Assembly: GCA_907163375.1 (NCBI GenBank) | Contig: CAJQUW010008706.1 | Span: 372,001-436,000, forward strand | DNA: 64,000 nt | Source: Prostheceraeus crozeri | Taxonomy: Eukaryota > Platyhelminthes > Polycladida > Euryleptidae | Direction of reading: 5' to 3' | Part shown: positions 11,367 to 22,349 of the stretch, piece by piece | Layout of the letters: each line of letters begins with the position of its first letter | Numbering within the stretch: the first letter of the stretch is position 1 | Position numbers and translations under genes: made by a program | The notes under the pieces: model-generated | Databases searched by the model: none | What the model was told of the DNA's origin: nothing | The model's input: only the letters and a program-made list of their open reading frames with translations

Positions 11367-13704
11367 CAGTCGAGCCTCGTTAATCGCAACCTCGCTAATC
11401 GTAATCCCTCGTTAATCGTAATTCCATTCAGGGAACGGTTTTTTTTCTATTGAAATCACCTCTCTTAATCGCAATTTTTTCGTCCTATCACCTCGTTAAT
11501 CGCAATCGATTATACTGTAAGTATATAGGAATCGTAGACCTCAACTCGTTGAAAAGGATTCGCATCAACGCTGCTTCGTGTCTGACAGCTTTCATTGATC
11601 GTTTTTTCCATTTCCCCTGCTGATGACTTCTACGTGAAGCGTGCCTAATTTTTCTTGGAAATCGCACCGTCATCGTCTTCACCAATGCTCTATAGATAGA
11701 GGAAACTTTCAATGTAGCAATGAGTAAAAGCTAATGACGTTTACTCTTTTGTCTTGGATGCAACGAATGAACACACGATAAAGGATTCATACTTCTCGAA
11801 ATTCATTCGATGTTCTGATAAACTGACATTGTGGTGCACCTTCTGTCCGTCCGTTTATCATGCCAAAGAATCGCGTAGATCTTACACTCAAACAAAAGGC
11901 CCAGCTCCTGAAGGAACTCAAATCAGACGGATCAAGCCAGAAAGCCATTGCTGACAAGTTCGGGGTCTCCGCTGCATGTGTTTATCGTCTTGTGAAACAG
12001 AGGGCTGTAATTCAGCAGCAAATTGACAAGGAAAAAGCAAGCGGTCGAAAGAGGACGAGAGGAGGCGGTGACGAAGACATAGACGAAGCTCTCTTCATTT
12101 GGGTGAAACAGAAATGTGCTCTAGGTGCTCACTTATCCGGACCAGAAATTCAGGCAAAAGCTAAACGCATCGCGTCGGTCAAAGGCAACGACAGCTTCCA
12201 AGTTTCATCTGGTTGGCTGTGGCGTTGGAAGAGCCGGTTTAACATCAAGTTTAAGAGGCAGCAAGGCGAAAAACAAGACGCTGATAACGACACGGCAAAC
12301 GACTGGATTCGTGAAACTCTTCAAAAGAACCTCAGTGAATTTAAAGACGATGACATCTTTAATGCCGACGAAACTGGCCTTTATTACAGGGCGGTCAGTG
12401 ATAAAGGACATTGTTTGGCTAACACAGAGCTCAGTGGAGGGAAGACAGCGAAAGAAAGGATAACAGCACTGCTCTGTGCTAATATGTCTGGAAAAGAAAG
12501 ACAACCTCTACTCGTGCTCGGAAAGAGTCGTCGACCTCGCTGCTTCCCTAAGGATGTGTCGAAGCTTCCGTGTGACTACGAACACTCAACAAAGACTTGG
12601 ATGACTTGCGCAATCTTTATGTCGTGGATGAAGAAATGGGACAGGAAATTACGATTGACAGGCAGACGTATTTGCCTTCTCGTGGACAACTGTTCAGCAC
12701 ATGTTTCAACTGACCTGACGAACATCAGTCCACATTTCTTGCCAGCAAATGTGACGAGTTTGATCGAGCCGATGGACCAAGGTGTCAGCCGAAATTGGAA
12801 GGGACACTATAGATTGGCACTGAACGACCGTATCGTCATGGAACTGGATGTCGATGAAAACCATCGCGCTCAAACAGTTGCCAGGAGCATAAGCTTACTT
12901 GATGCTGTCTACATCGCGAACGAATCCTGGAAGCAAGTGAAGCAACAGACGATTCAGAACTGCTTCAAGAAAGCAGGCTTCCGGCGAGAGGAACCAGTCA
13001 ACGAGTGCGAAATTGACAGTTTAGCGGGTGATGCCTTACATGACGTTGCAGTCCCAAGAAATATGACACCAGACGAGTTCGTTGACTTCGCATCGTTCGA
13101 TGATGACAGTGTCATTGCCGGTGAATTTGACGACGAAGATCTCTGACATGAAGCTCAACAAAAGAAATGTCGCCTCGACGATGATTCCAAAGACGAAAGC
13201 GATGAAAACGACGACGTCCAAATGGGACTGATGAACAATAATGAACGGATGCAATTCCCATCGCTCTTCCGGCGATTTATACAAGAAGAAGGGATCGATT
13301 TCGGAAAACAAAGCTTCCAACAAGTTGAGCGTACGGTAAAAGAAAGTGCAATCAAAGGACTAAAACAACAAACAATTGACTCTTTCTGTTGATGTTTTTG
13401 TTGAAGTTTTGGACATGTTAAGCCGTCAATAAAGATACATACAAACAATACTTTTCGCGTTATTTTGTACTTACCTAGCGTTATTTTATACAATACTTGC
13501 GTTATTATCTTTAACTAACTTTACATTACACTGTTTGTACAGTTTACTCGTATATTTGACTGCGACACATAGACATGCTACATATAGACTGGTATTCGTG
13601 TATTATAATTAAACGAAATAATTGGAACCCCGGTAATGACAATCCCTCGTTAATCGCAATTGGCGACCGTCTCCCGATGCATTGCAATCAACGAGGTTCG
13701 ACTG
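11367..13704 (+). mobile_element. pogo/Tigger DNA transposon, near complete
   Basis: The 2,338-bp element starts CAGTCGAGCCTCGTTAATCG and ends with the inverted match CGAGGTTCGACTG. It is flanked on both sides by TA (11365-11366 and 13705-13706), the pogo/Tc1-mariner target site. Both ends contain extra copies of a CCTCGTTAATCGCAA-like subrepeat (near 11377, 11405, 11461, 11491, 13646), likely transposase-binding sites. The single gene (11860-13392, +) encodes a Tigger-type transposase. An AATAAA signal lies at about 13428. Ends and most of the gene are intact, so the insertion is fairly young. Confidence 0.93.
11860..13392 (+). pseudogene. Tigger/pogo transposase, one in-frame stop near its end
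   Basis: The open frame of 428 codons starts at ATG 11860. An N-terminal helix-turn-helix (about residues 8-48, QKAIADKFGVSAACVYRL) resembles the psq/CENP-B-N domain. A CENP-B-type second DNA-binding domain follows (about residues 70-135, with SSGWLWRWKSRF). The DDE catalytic core has FNADETGLY (first D), ICLLVDNCSAH (second D) and EPMDQGV (third D). After a TGA at 13144-13146 the same frame stays open for about 80 more codons and ends KQQTIDSFC before TGA at 13390, matching the usual Tigger tail. The full product would be about 510 residues, close to the family norm. The domesticated relatives are CENPB and TIGD proteins. Confidence 0.92.
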
Positions 13705-13837
13705 TATATAAATTCATTGCAAGTACATTTTGAAATAAAAATTCACTAGATGTGATGTTAGAATAAAAACCTGCTTCCTTTTTTGAAGAAATACCACGTC
13801 AAAAATTGATATTTTATGTTTTGCTTCTATTTTTCAG

Positions 13838-13930
13838 TGACCGATGCTCGGCCTGAACGAACAAACCAAAAAAAGCGTGACAATAGTTATGCAACAATAC
13901 ATGACTGCATTGGCACAACTTTGCCAAGAG
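13838..13930 (+). CDS. internal exon of a host gene (joins 21323)
   Basis: A pyrimidine-rich acceptor (ATTTTTCAG) precedes this 93-base open stretch, and CAAGAG|GTAAGTAA follows it, a near-ideal donor. Read in the frame that starts with TG|ACC, it encodes a polar segment with ARPERTNQKKRDN and a Cys near the end. It ends one base into a codon, which matches the phase of the exon starting at 21323, so the two can be spliced. The upstream exons are not recognised. The exon lies 134 bases after the Tigger element, and the 7.4-kb intron that follows is full of retroelements and a hAT. I do not recognise the family. Confidence 0.5.
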
Positions 13931-15069
13931 GTAAGTAATTAATGCTTTAGGAATTGCATTTTTTCTAAGATTTGCTAAGACAGTGGTACAGCGCCTTCAT
14001 ATAGGTAATGTTGTGAACTTTTCTGTTGCCTATCTCATTAAAATCAGGGTAGTCATGGAACACAATTTTAGGAATTAAGTGGAGAGCAAAAACATGTAGT
14101 AGTATTGTGAGCAAAGAAGCGTCGACCTGTAGATCGACGCATGTCGCGCTCCTGCCCGAAAGCGCAAATCGATCCTTTAATCGAGTCCCGTTGAATGTGC
14201 CGAGGATGGAGAACAAGCTCTGTCACCAAATATATTTCGGTTTATAAAACCTTCCTCAGTAGTGATTTACAGTGACAGTAGTAAGTAGCAAAAGCGTCGG
14301 TCAAACGTAGGTAGACGCATGTCGCGCACTCTGCCGAGTAGTAGTATTGAGAGAAATATAGCGCCAGCCCAAAGGTCGACGCATGTCTCTCTCCTGCTCA
14401 AATGTGCAAATCAATCCCGAAGAGGTTCCGATGATCTAAATGAAGGTAAGACACCAGATCTGTTACCAAATATATTTCATTATATATTTCAAAATATATA
14501 ATTACATTCCAGCAAAATGTGACAGTCAAGGAACAATATACTGTGTGATATCTCAAAACACAATAACGCTTCAGGCCACAACAATAAAAGCTCCATAGAT
14601 ATCACACAAATAGATTACTACATGTTGAGAACTTGAAAGGCATGCCTGACGAAATGACATCAGCAGTTCTAAAAGTCATGAAAAAGAGCAGCAAAATGAG
14701 CAAAATCCTTTAAATAATGAATCATTAATGAGCAATATACAGAAAAAAAGTGAGGGACAGGATCTGTACATGCCCAACGTAAAGTCGACAATACATTCTT
14801 GTCGTTCGCATAGCATAGACGCACGTTAAAATCTGTGACCCTGTTACAGGCATTCATTACAAATGAATTAAGTCACCATGAGTTGTCAATAAATTAATAG
14901 TGTGAGATTGCTTTGAGGATGACCTGTTGAGACCTGCAGGATAGCAGGTACGAAGCACACCGATCCATTTAGACTCTTTTTGAAGTCTATGAGAAAGTGA
15001 GAGGGGTCGATCAATGGCAAAAAAGCGTAGATGACAGCCAGCTTGACCGACGTAACGCACAAAACATCT
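13931..15069. other. intron of the candidate host gene, left part
   Basis: Apart from the tandem duplication listed separately, no gene is supported here. Open frames at 13965-14216 and 14669-15104 lie on the opposite strand and show no motif. Confidence 0.35.
14093..14500. repeat. diverged tandem duplication, about 240-bp period
   Basis: Two copies share, in order, TAGTAGTATTG, a GTCGACGCATGTC block with CTCCTGC, a GCAAATC-ATCC stretch, and CACCAAATATATTTC. The first copy runs about 14093-14255 and the second about 14335-14495. A partial third GACGCATGTCGCG block lies at about 14310. Confidence 0.6.
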
Positions 15070-15701
15070 GGGTACTTATGGGCTATCTCCACCCACGTTT
15101 TCAAATTTGTCTAGAATCTGCAAAAATGAATCAATCGTCCCATAACTTCAGAGACACGTGTTTGAGTATATTTCCTGCACACATGCAAAAATTTATGCAA
15201 ATCGGACATGTTCTTTTTGCGTTAGAGACGATAACGTGAAGTGTATCGATGTCAACAGGTTGATCTGACTTCGTATGTTCGACGCATCATCGCTACTCGC
15301 CGTGTGTGCATTGTTCTCTCTCCCTGTTCGTCTCATCCACTGCTATTTGAAATCTTCCCATGGCCACTACCTTGCCACATCTTCCTTAAGTTAAAAATGT
15401 TGGTGTAAGGAATGTGGCCTAGTCATCATCAATTCACGAGTTTACGGAAATGACTTTGTTGACATCAAGTGCTTCCTGCTCCGGCGATGAGGTCAAGCGA
15501 AGTCAGATCAAGTTGTTGACATCGATACACTTCACGTTATCGTCTCTAACGCAAAAAGAACATGTCCGATTTGCATAAATTTTTCCATGTAGGTAGAAAA
15601 TACATTCAAATACGTGTATCTGAAGGTTTGTGACGATTGATTCATTTTTACAGATTTAAGACAAATTTGAAAACGTGGGGGGAGGTAACCCATGAGTACC
15701 C
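15070..15701. repeat. diverged inverted repeat, 204-bp arms
   Basis: The left arm (15070-15273) and right arm (15498-15701) are reverse complements with many mismatches and small gaps, around a 224-base spacer. The best-kept block contains GATAACGTGAAGTGTATCGA. The divergence shows it is old and real. It sits just beyond the end of the PLE relic at 15794 and may be linked to it. Confidence 0.75.
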
Positions 15702-15793
15702 ATAAATGCAATGTGTCACATCACAAGTCAGATTAAAAAGAACAGGGAAAAGCTCAGAATGTAAGACAGCCCTGAAATAGAACATGTACCACA

Positions 15794-17224
15794 TCAAAGT
15801 CCGTTGCATTGACTACAACCAGGCATCCAGCCGAAAAGGAACTTACCAATTGTCAAAACTTCATGCTTTGCATTTCTTAGAGCCGATCTTATAACACCTT
15901 GTGCACGCCAATATGGGAATACCGCATCAATCGTTTTGTTGAAATCTTCGGAGGTTGATGAACGGGTGGCCCATCTTAAAATTTGAGAGTACACAACTCC
16001 TTTACAAGCATGAGGCGCGTGGTGAGAGTCCTTCGGCAAGGTTCTGTGACAGGCAGAATCTTTAAAGGCTATATGCGATGATGAAGGCCGGTAGATGAGT
16101 AGATCCAGGAAATGAATGGAATGTGAGTGATGATTGAGCTCTAATTGAATGTGATTGTCGCGGCTGTTCAGGTGATGATGAAAAAGCTCCTGAGTATCTA
16201 TACCGTGCGGCCAAACGCTGAAAATATCATCCTGAAATTTTACCCACAAAGTAGGCCTTGAGATGGTAGGAGTTGAGTGCGTCTTGCTCCCATTCGCCAA
16301 TATAGATGCTAGCGAAAGACCCTCCGAAAGCCTTTCCCATGGTGACGCCAGATTCTTGCACAAAATGCCGGTCATTGAACCAAAAGTCATTTTGCTCAAG
16401 AGACGGAGCAACCGAGGAATGGCATCATCAGGACGCCTATGATCAAGGAGATGTTGAAAAGCAGTGGCGACGCGACGTATGCCTTCGGTGATGGGGATGT
16501 TAGTATATAAAGATCCAACATCAAATATGCACAGGATGAAGTCGGAAGGTAAAATGCAATTTCTCAAGACTGTGATGAGATGCTCAGAATCACGCAAGAA
16601 GCTAGGTAGGCTCATTACCAGCGGGTAGATGAAATATTCGATTAAACTGCCAATATTACTACTGACGGAACGGACATCAGTGACGATTGGTCTACCGGGT
16701 GGCATGTCCAATGAGGGCCAAGTGCTCTTGTACACTTTTGGAAGCGCATAGAAACATCTATCACGAGAGTCTAAGGGATGGCATAGGAAATTAAAGTCTT
16801 TTCTGGTGATAAATCCTGAAGACTGCAGACTTTTCAACATCTCGATGTTGTTTGATGTGATGTTAACATCAAAACATTCCTGATTCTTTCTAACATCACA
16901 TAAAACAACATGGCCAATGAGGGCTTTTTCACTTTGACATTTCAATGATTTCAGCTTCCACATTAGACAACGGCAAAGTGAAAGGTCGGTAGAAAACGTC
17001 GTTGTTGAGTTGACTATGACACTCTGAGCATGAATTTGTGGTGGAACACGACCAACAGGGGGCCACAAGGAGGAACGGTACAGACCGAAGCGACACTGAA
17101 TAGGAGGAGGGTTTGGGAGAATGACTCGCCATTGCAGCTTCCGGACGAATTCAAACACTCCATCAAATAAGCGGCGATATTCACATGATTCAGGAGTGAA
17201 TAAAAATATTGGAGTCCTCGACAA
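15794..17224 (-). pseudogene. Penelope-like reverse transcriptase, frameshifted
   Basis: A 476-codon frame contains most of a PLE RT. YALPKVYKS, then GRPIVTDVRS with SSNIGSLIEYFIYPL, are the fingers motifs. FDVGSLYTNIP is the PLE version of RT motif A. FQDDIFSVW is motif C, and IHFLDLLIYR is the NFLD-like strand. The tail carries Cys pairs (GCSQCNG). The segment that should hold the MGxxxGG-SFASI loop (about 16270-16370) is readable only in another frame, so at least two small indels flank it. No GIY-YIG domain is attached. The DVxSLYTNIP motif fits PLEs better than LINEs. Confidence 0.75.
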
Positions 17225-18173
17225 TAATTGGAGAAGAGGAAAGGATGTAGGTAAAGATGATCAGGTTATACGTTGATTATGGCATCTGGGGCGCAAGCAT
17301 CCCAAATGTCAATTCAGATGATCTCGGATTTTGTCAGAGACGCCTAACTTGGTCTCACCATTGAGATGATTGTAAACTGCACGATCAGGGGCAGAACAGT
17401 CACGGGGACAACCACTGAGTATCACGAAAAGCACCGCAACAGGAAACAACCGATTGCAAGTAGTAGTAGTAGTGATATATATTACAAATGAATATAAATC
17501 GAACAGTACATGAAATTACAATAAATACAGGAAGAAACGTATATAGTAAAGATGATTACGGTTAACTTGACAAGTAATATAAGGAAAAATGAAAGGAATT
17601 GTAAATGTCGCAACTCTGAGATATTCTTATTGACCCATATCTGTACTGAAACAGCTGAAATGATGATTAACAAACACCAGTTGCTTCACTTTCTTGTCCT
17701 ATTAAAACAAAAACGATTAACAGGATTTTTTTTCAACAGTAGCATGTCTTTGATTACCAGTGGCGTCTTTTCCGTACCTGTGAGGCCTTCGGCGCATCCT
17801 CAATAATTTACCAACACTTATAAAAATGAAAAGTGTCACCATTCATTGTTTCATTTAAATTCGATAGCTTCTCGTGGTAGCTGTGCACATCTTTCAGTCT
17901 CAAAATCAAACGCTCAACCTCAGGGTGAACAGTTTTGCTGCGCGTGCACGAATCACAGCCGCTTTCTTCGAATGATTAGACACACATGCTGGTCGTGTGT
18001 TCAGACGGAGCATTGATGTTCAGACAGAGCGAAAGAGAGTTTGTGCGTGTGAGGCAGTAAGCGCACGCGTCCGCGCAAATATTGGCTTTCCCGATAGACA
18101 TGATGAAGAAATTCTCCGTTATTCTTGATCGAGGCGCGGTACCTAAATATAGAAAGGGAAGCGCAACCCAATT
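17225..18173. other. unassigned DNA upstream of the PLE relic
   Basis: No supported gene. The stretch contains a short TAGTAG run at about 17459-17472 and a GC-richer block at about 17940-18080. Overlapping short frames at 17482-17806 lack motifs. Confidence 0.35.
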
Positions 18174-18181
18174 GTTCCTGT

Positions 18182-19835
18182 CAGAGTTGGAAAAGTCGGA
18201 ATTGGAATTAATTCCGGGTCGGAATTAATTCCATTTTTCGTCGGAATTGGAATTGGAATTGACGATATTTAAATCTACTGGAATTGACCTTGATAAACCT
18301 CAATTCCACTTTTTCGATAGACCTGTGATAAATCTATTTGTACAAAAATTGAAATCACAGTTCTCGGCCGTTGTGTTAACTGCACGCACAGATAAAAGAG
18401 AGATAGATAGATAGATCGACAGAGGTAGCTTATTCTATTGTTGAATAAAGGGTGCTAATTGTGACTTCGATGGGCCTACAGCCCCGGACAATGTTAATTC
18501 AGCGATTAAGCAAACAATGAAAAGATAATCATCTTCGTTCAATCTGTTATTTAGTTATTCATCATGTAAGATAATGAATCAAAATAAAACAATTGTTGAA
18601 TTTAGTATTTAGTTATTGATTGGATAAGCACAAAAATAGGAGATTAACTTAATTGCTGTACACACGAAAAACAATCGGTTTGGAAAGAGGGAAATTAACC
18701 CTGCATTAAAGGGCATTAAAGGACAGTTCAAATAACAATATAGACAAGTGTCAACAAATTATTCTAATAATTAATGATTCAATTAAAATGGCAATACCAT
18801 GAAATATTATTCAACTTCCAATTACAACAATTGACAATATTAATTTTCAAGACTAGTTAATACAGATACGATATTCAACGATAAAGAAAAACTTTAAACT
18901 TGCAGTTCACTTCTTAATGTTGAATTCACTTCGATTCGATCGGACTCACTTATACCAAAATAATATCATAAATATCATGAATATCAGTGTCACTTATACC
19001 GTCAATCTTCAATCGCGCTCGCTGATGTGTTGCCGCATACGCTACTGTGTTGTTGTTCGCTGGTAGGCAGTTGTAGTTGTTACTTCTGTAGTTAAGTTAC
19101 ACCGCGAGAGCACGGAGTTCTTCTAACAGCTACTGAAGATGTCGTATGTGTTGTTATTTCAATTTCTCATCGTTTTTAATTTATGCAAATTTTTGACACT
19201 TGACGATAAATCCACTTTCTTTTGAAAATTGAAAGAGTTTCCTTTAATCTCTGCTCGCTAGCTTTCGATCCGACCACATTTCGTTCCTATCACGGAATTT
19301 TTAATCTCCTTTTTTAATATGGACCATTAATCATAGTTTTCATGATATCATTTTTATCGTCGTTTTTTCTTTCATCAACAATCACGTTATTCGCACATTT
19401 AATTTCTTTCTTCTATCAGTTAATTAATAGATTTATTCGCATCTCTCTCTCTCCCAGGGTTTGATTCTTTGCTGACCGCTAATTTTCTTTTCTTTTTTTC
19501 ACGAGATATTGAAAATCTCGTTTACGAAACGAAAATGGCGTAGGCTGACCGGTTACATATATATACATGTACACAAGAAGTATGAACTATGAACATGAGA
19601 ACGCACATAAGAACGACGCAGGGAACGGCGCACACGAACAACGAGGATAGGATAAGGGCACATGGGTTAGATTGAAGCGAGAAAACTTTAGATACATTAA
19701 CATAATACACTATACGCGTCATGCAATTATCGGAATTGAATCTCATTATGGAATTGGAATTGGAATTGAATTGAACTGTTTCGACTGGAATTGGAATTGG
19801 AATTAAAAAATTTCAGTGGAATTTTTCCAGCTCTG
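18182..19835. mobile_element. non-autonomous hAT transposon with 8-bp target duplication
   Basis: The element begins CAGAGTTGGAAAA and ends with the inverted match TTTTTCCAGCTCTG. It is flanked by identical 8-bp copies of GTTCCTGT (18174-18181 and 19836-19843), the hallmark length for hAT. Both ends carry arrays of GGAATT (18200-18265 and 19750-19805) as subterminal repeats. I find no transposase in the 1,654-bp interior, which also holds a short (GATA)n run at about 18404-18417. It must have been moved by a transposase encoded elsewhere. Confidence 0.92.
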
Positions 19836-19843
19836 GTTCCTGT

Positions 19844-20258
19844 CCTTCGTCTCTTTTTCGGAGAGGCATGCGTCAACAAAAGCAGCTGACTGACATTCAG
19901 ACAAGACTGCGATCAGATGATGAGCGTTCGCCAATGAGTGCAGAGTAATGCATCTGACTCGAGCACCCAGATTCTGTAGAATTCCATAATTTGTTTTTAC
20001 GTGATTGATGTGACGCTATGTTCAGTAATGCAGATGAGCTCATAACCACGCCTTTCGTCCGAAGGGAATATACTGAAAAGATGACAGTCGTCAAGCAAGG
20101 TAGGCCAACACCTGATATATAAATTAAAGTACTCACAGAGAAAGAAATAAGAAATACGCAGGACATTTTAATGCATCAAAGTTCAAACACATGAGTGGCT
20201 GACCAGCCGTGAGAAAAGCAATAAACGGTTTCCCTTCCTCCTTCATTCTCGAGAAAAT
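19844..20258. other. unassigned DNA before a LINE tail
   Basis: Possibly the decayed upstream part of the LINE at 20259. Minus-strand frames at 19897-20327 show no motif. Confidence 0.35.
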
Positions 20259-21165
20259 GTGGTCTGGACAGAGAGGGGATACAGTAATCTCAGCTCCTTG
20301 AGTAAGGCGGCTAGACGACATGAGCAATCAACTCCTTATGTGCACATTCACTTGGCATTAAAAAATGTTCGGGAAATTGTAATTGAAAATTCATCTTTTA
20401 TGAAAATTAATGTTATAACAAAAAAAGTCTGGTACAGGAATAGTATTCCAATGCCGAGTGAAGGCCTATGGTTTGGGAGCACCTTAAACAACATGGTGCT
20501 TAACAATGGTAAGACGTGTGGACTCATCAAGTATCGCGGAACCTTCAATGAGAGTTGGGACATAGTGAATATGGTACAGCATGTCAATTTTCAGCCTAGT
20601 TTAAGACTTCTGGGCTTGATGTTCGATCAAAACCTCACCTGGACTAGCCACATTGACTTTATAATAAAGAAATGTACTCAGCGGATGTATATTCTTCGAC
20701 GGATAAAACATTATACAACGAAAGCTGAATTTATTACTGTGTATAGTGCCCTTATTCGAAGCTTGATTGAATACGCATCACCGGTCTTCGTTGGCCTTTC
20801 GGCACGTGATCAAAATCGCCTGCAAGAATTAAAGATGGTGTGAAACTGCCAAGTGTGTCAGACAGACGTTTATTTATGGCCAAGAAGGAATTTGAGAAAT
20901 TGACATCATCAGAAACTTTTGTGTCTGACCTGCGTCCTCCTGCTCTGCCTAGTGGCAGATTCTCTGTGCCTTATTGCAGAACATCTCTTCGACAGAAAGC
21001 ATTTATTCCTTTCATGTGCATATTATCATCTAGCAGATATTTCGACTGAATTGATTTTGACGGTGACTACCTACTACTTACTGTTTTATCCTAGTATTTT
21101 CTATTTGTATTACTCGATTTCCATTCATTTGTCAAAAATAAAACATTTCTCTCTCTCTCTCTCGC
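20259..21165 (+). pseudogene. LINE reverse transcriptase C-terminal relic
   Basis: A 194-codon frame contains LRLLGLMFDQNLTWTSHI, KKCTQRMYILRRIKHY and SLIEYASPVF, the classic LINE ORF2 sequence after the RT palm (family LGV-x-LD-x-LTW-x-x-HI, then Y-x-x-LI-x-S-x-L-x-YASPVW). After RLQELKMV the frame shifts and some residues are lost. The tail then continues from 20840 with SDRRLFMAKKEFEKL and PSGRFSVPYCRTSLRQKAF. An AATAAA at about 21138 and a (CT)n run at about 21148-21166 mark the 3' end. It is 5'-truncated and lies in the proposed host intron. The family is Jockey/CR1/I-like. Confidence 0.75.
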
Positions 21166-21322
21166 GACGCCACTGTTGATTACTGTATACTCAATGCAAA
21201 TAGAGAATCGATGAACATGTTCCAACACTAATTGCGCAAATTCTGATAAGATATATGCTTCATATACAATACATGGCATCAAACTTTTTTCACAAATACA
21301 ATGACATTCTTTGCATTTTCAG

Positions 21323-21534
21323 TGCCCGGCCATTCATTCAAAGCCTGTAAAATGCTAACTGCAGACCAATGTCGGCAAGGTTGCATCAAAGCTAAGTGCT
21401 TCCTTTGGGTACAATCTGAAGACTATCAAATTGATCCCTTTGATGAGCGAACTGTATACCGAAATCACATTTGCGGCTGTTTACCGCTCGCTGGATGCCG
21501 GTATGCTCCTGCAGCTGGTTACTTTCTGAGATGA
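21323..21534 (+). CDS. terminal exon of a small Cys-rich host protein
   Basis: A clear acceptor (TGCATTTTCAG) ends at 21322. The frame that continues from exon 13838-13930 (one base carried over) runs about 70 codons to TGA. The protein has seven cysteines in ACK, QCRQGC, KCF, ICGC and AGCRY contexts, which suggests a small disulphide-rich or metal-binding domain. It ends AAGYFLR. The pattern is unlike transposon proteins, and the base composition is more balanced than the flanks. I do not recognise the family. The alternative is a chance open frame with a good acceptor. Confidence 0.5.
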
Positions 21535-22349
21535 TTTCGGGATCGCTTCCCATCGAATGAACCTGAACACATCTGCAGAACACCACTTCTGATCGGCTTA
21601 CATCCAGACTTGACTGAACTTAGTCAGAAAGACTGACTTCCCTTCCATAAAAGCTCTATTTATGTTGTACATATTACTATGCTATATTTGCTTTCTGCCG
21701 GCTTGGTTTCTGACAGCTACATGTACATGCAACGAGACCATCTTGGAGAGATCTGAGATTAATGTTTTTCTTGCATTTACTAAGATTGTCAATACCAGAG
21801 CATTTTGTTACGTAAAATTTTACACTTAATTTCCATGTAAATTCTGAAGATCATTCATCATCAGTCTCATTTTTTAAGAACATATTTTCTCGTGTTGTTT
21901 CATGTTGTCCAGTAAATTCATTTTGCACACATAGTCTGAATTATGAGAAATTTTGACGTTTTTCTTGAATTTACAGGAATTTTATAGGAATGCATTCCGC
22001 GCAGGTCACATAGCTGATCAATAATGATAATTTTGCATGGAGCAAAATAACCAAAGGCAGATTAAGATCCGTGTTCCTGAACTAATAACTAAGTATTTTT
22101 TTCTTTTAGAAATTGTCATCTCAAACCTAAAATAAAAGGTCAGACAATGATGTGCAAACCCTGTAATCTAGGCTATTTGTGATCTCTTGCATCCAAAAGT
22201 GCACTCATATAAATTTTTATTTTGATGCAAAATGGACACACTGTCTTGGCCTACATTTAATGACACAAGTAATTTTAGGGTGTCACTTTACGCAGGTGTT
22301 AACTAGAAAGATGTCATCACACTTGAACAATTTAATGATAAATTGACCA
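21535..22349. other. probable 3' UTR and flank of the host gene
   Basis: AT-rich sequence without open frames. AATAAAA at about 22131 could serve as a polyadenylation signal. Nothing else is recognised. Confidence 0.35.

Noticed and set aside
13144-13146. Selenocysteine reading of the TGA in the Tigger transposase
   Set aside because: No SECIS-like structure is evident and the family does not use selenocysteine; a simple stop mutation is more likely.
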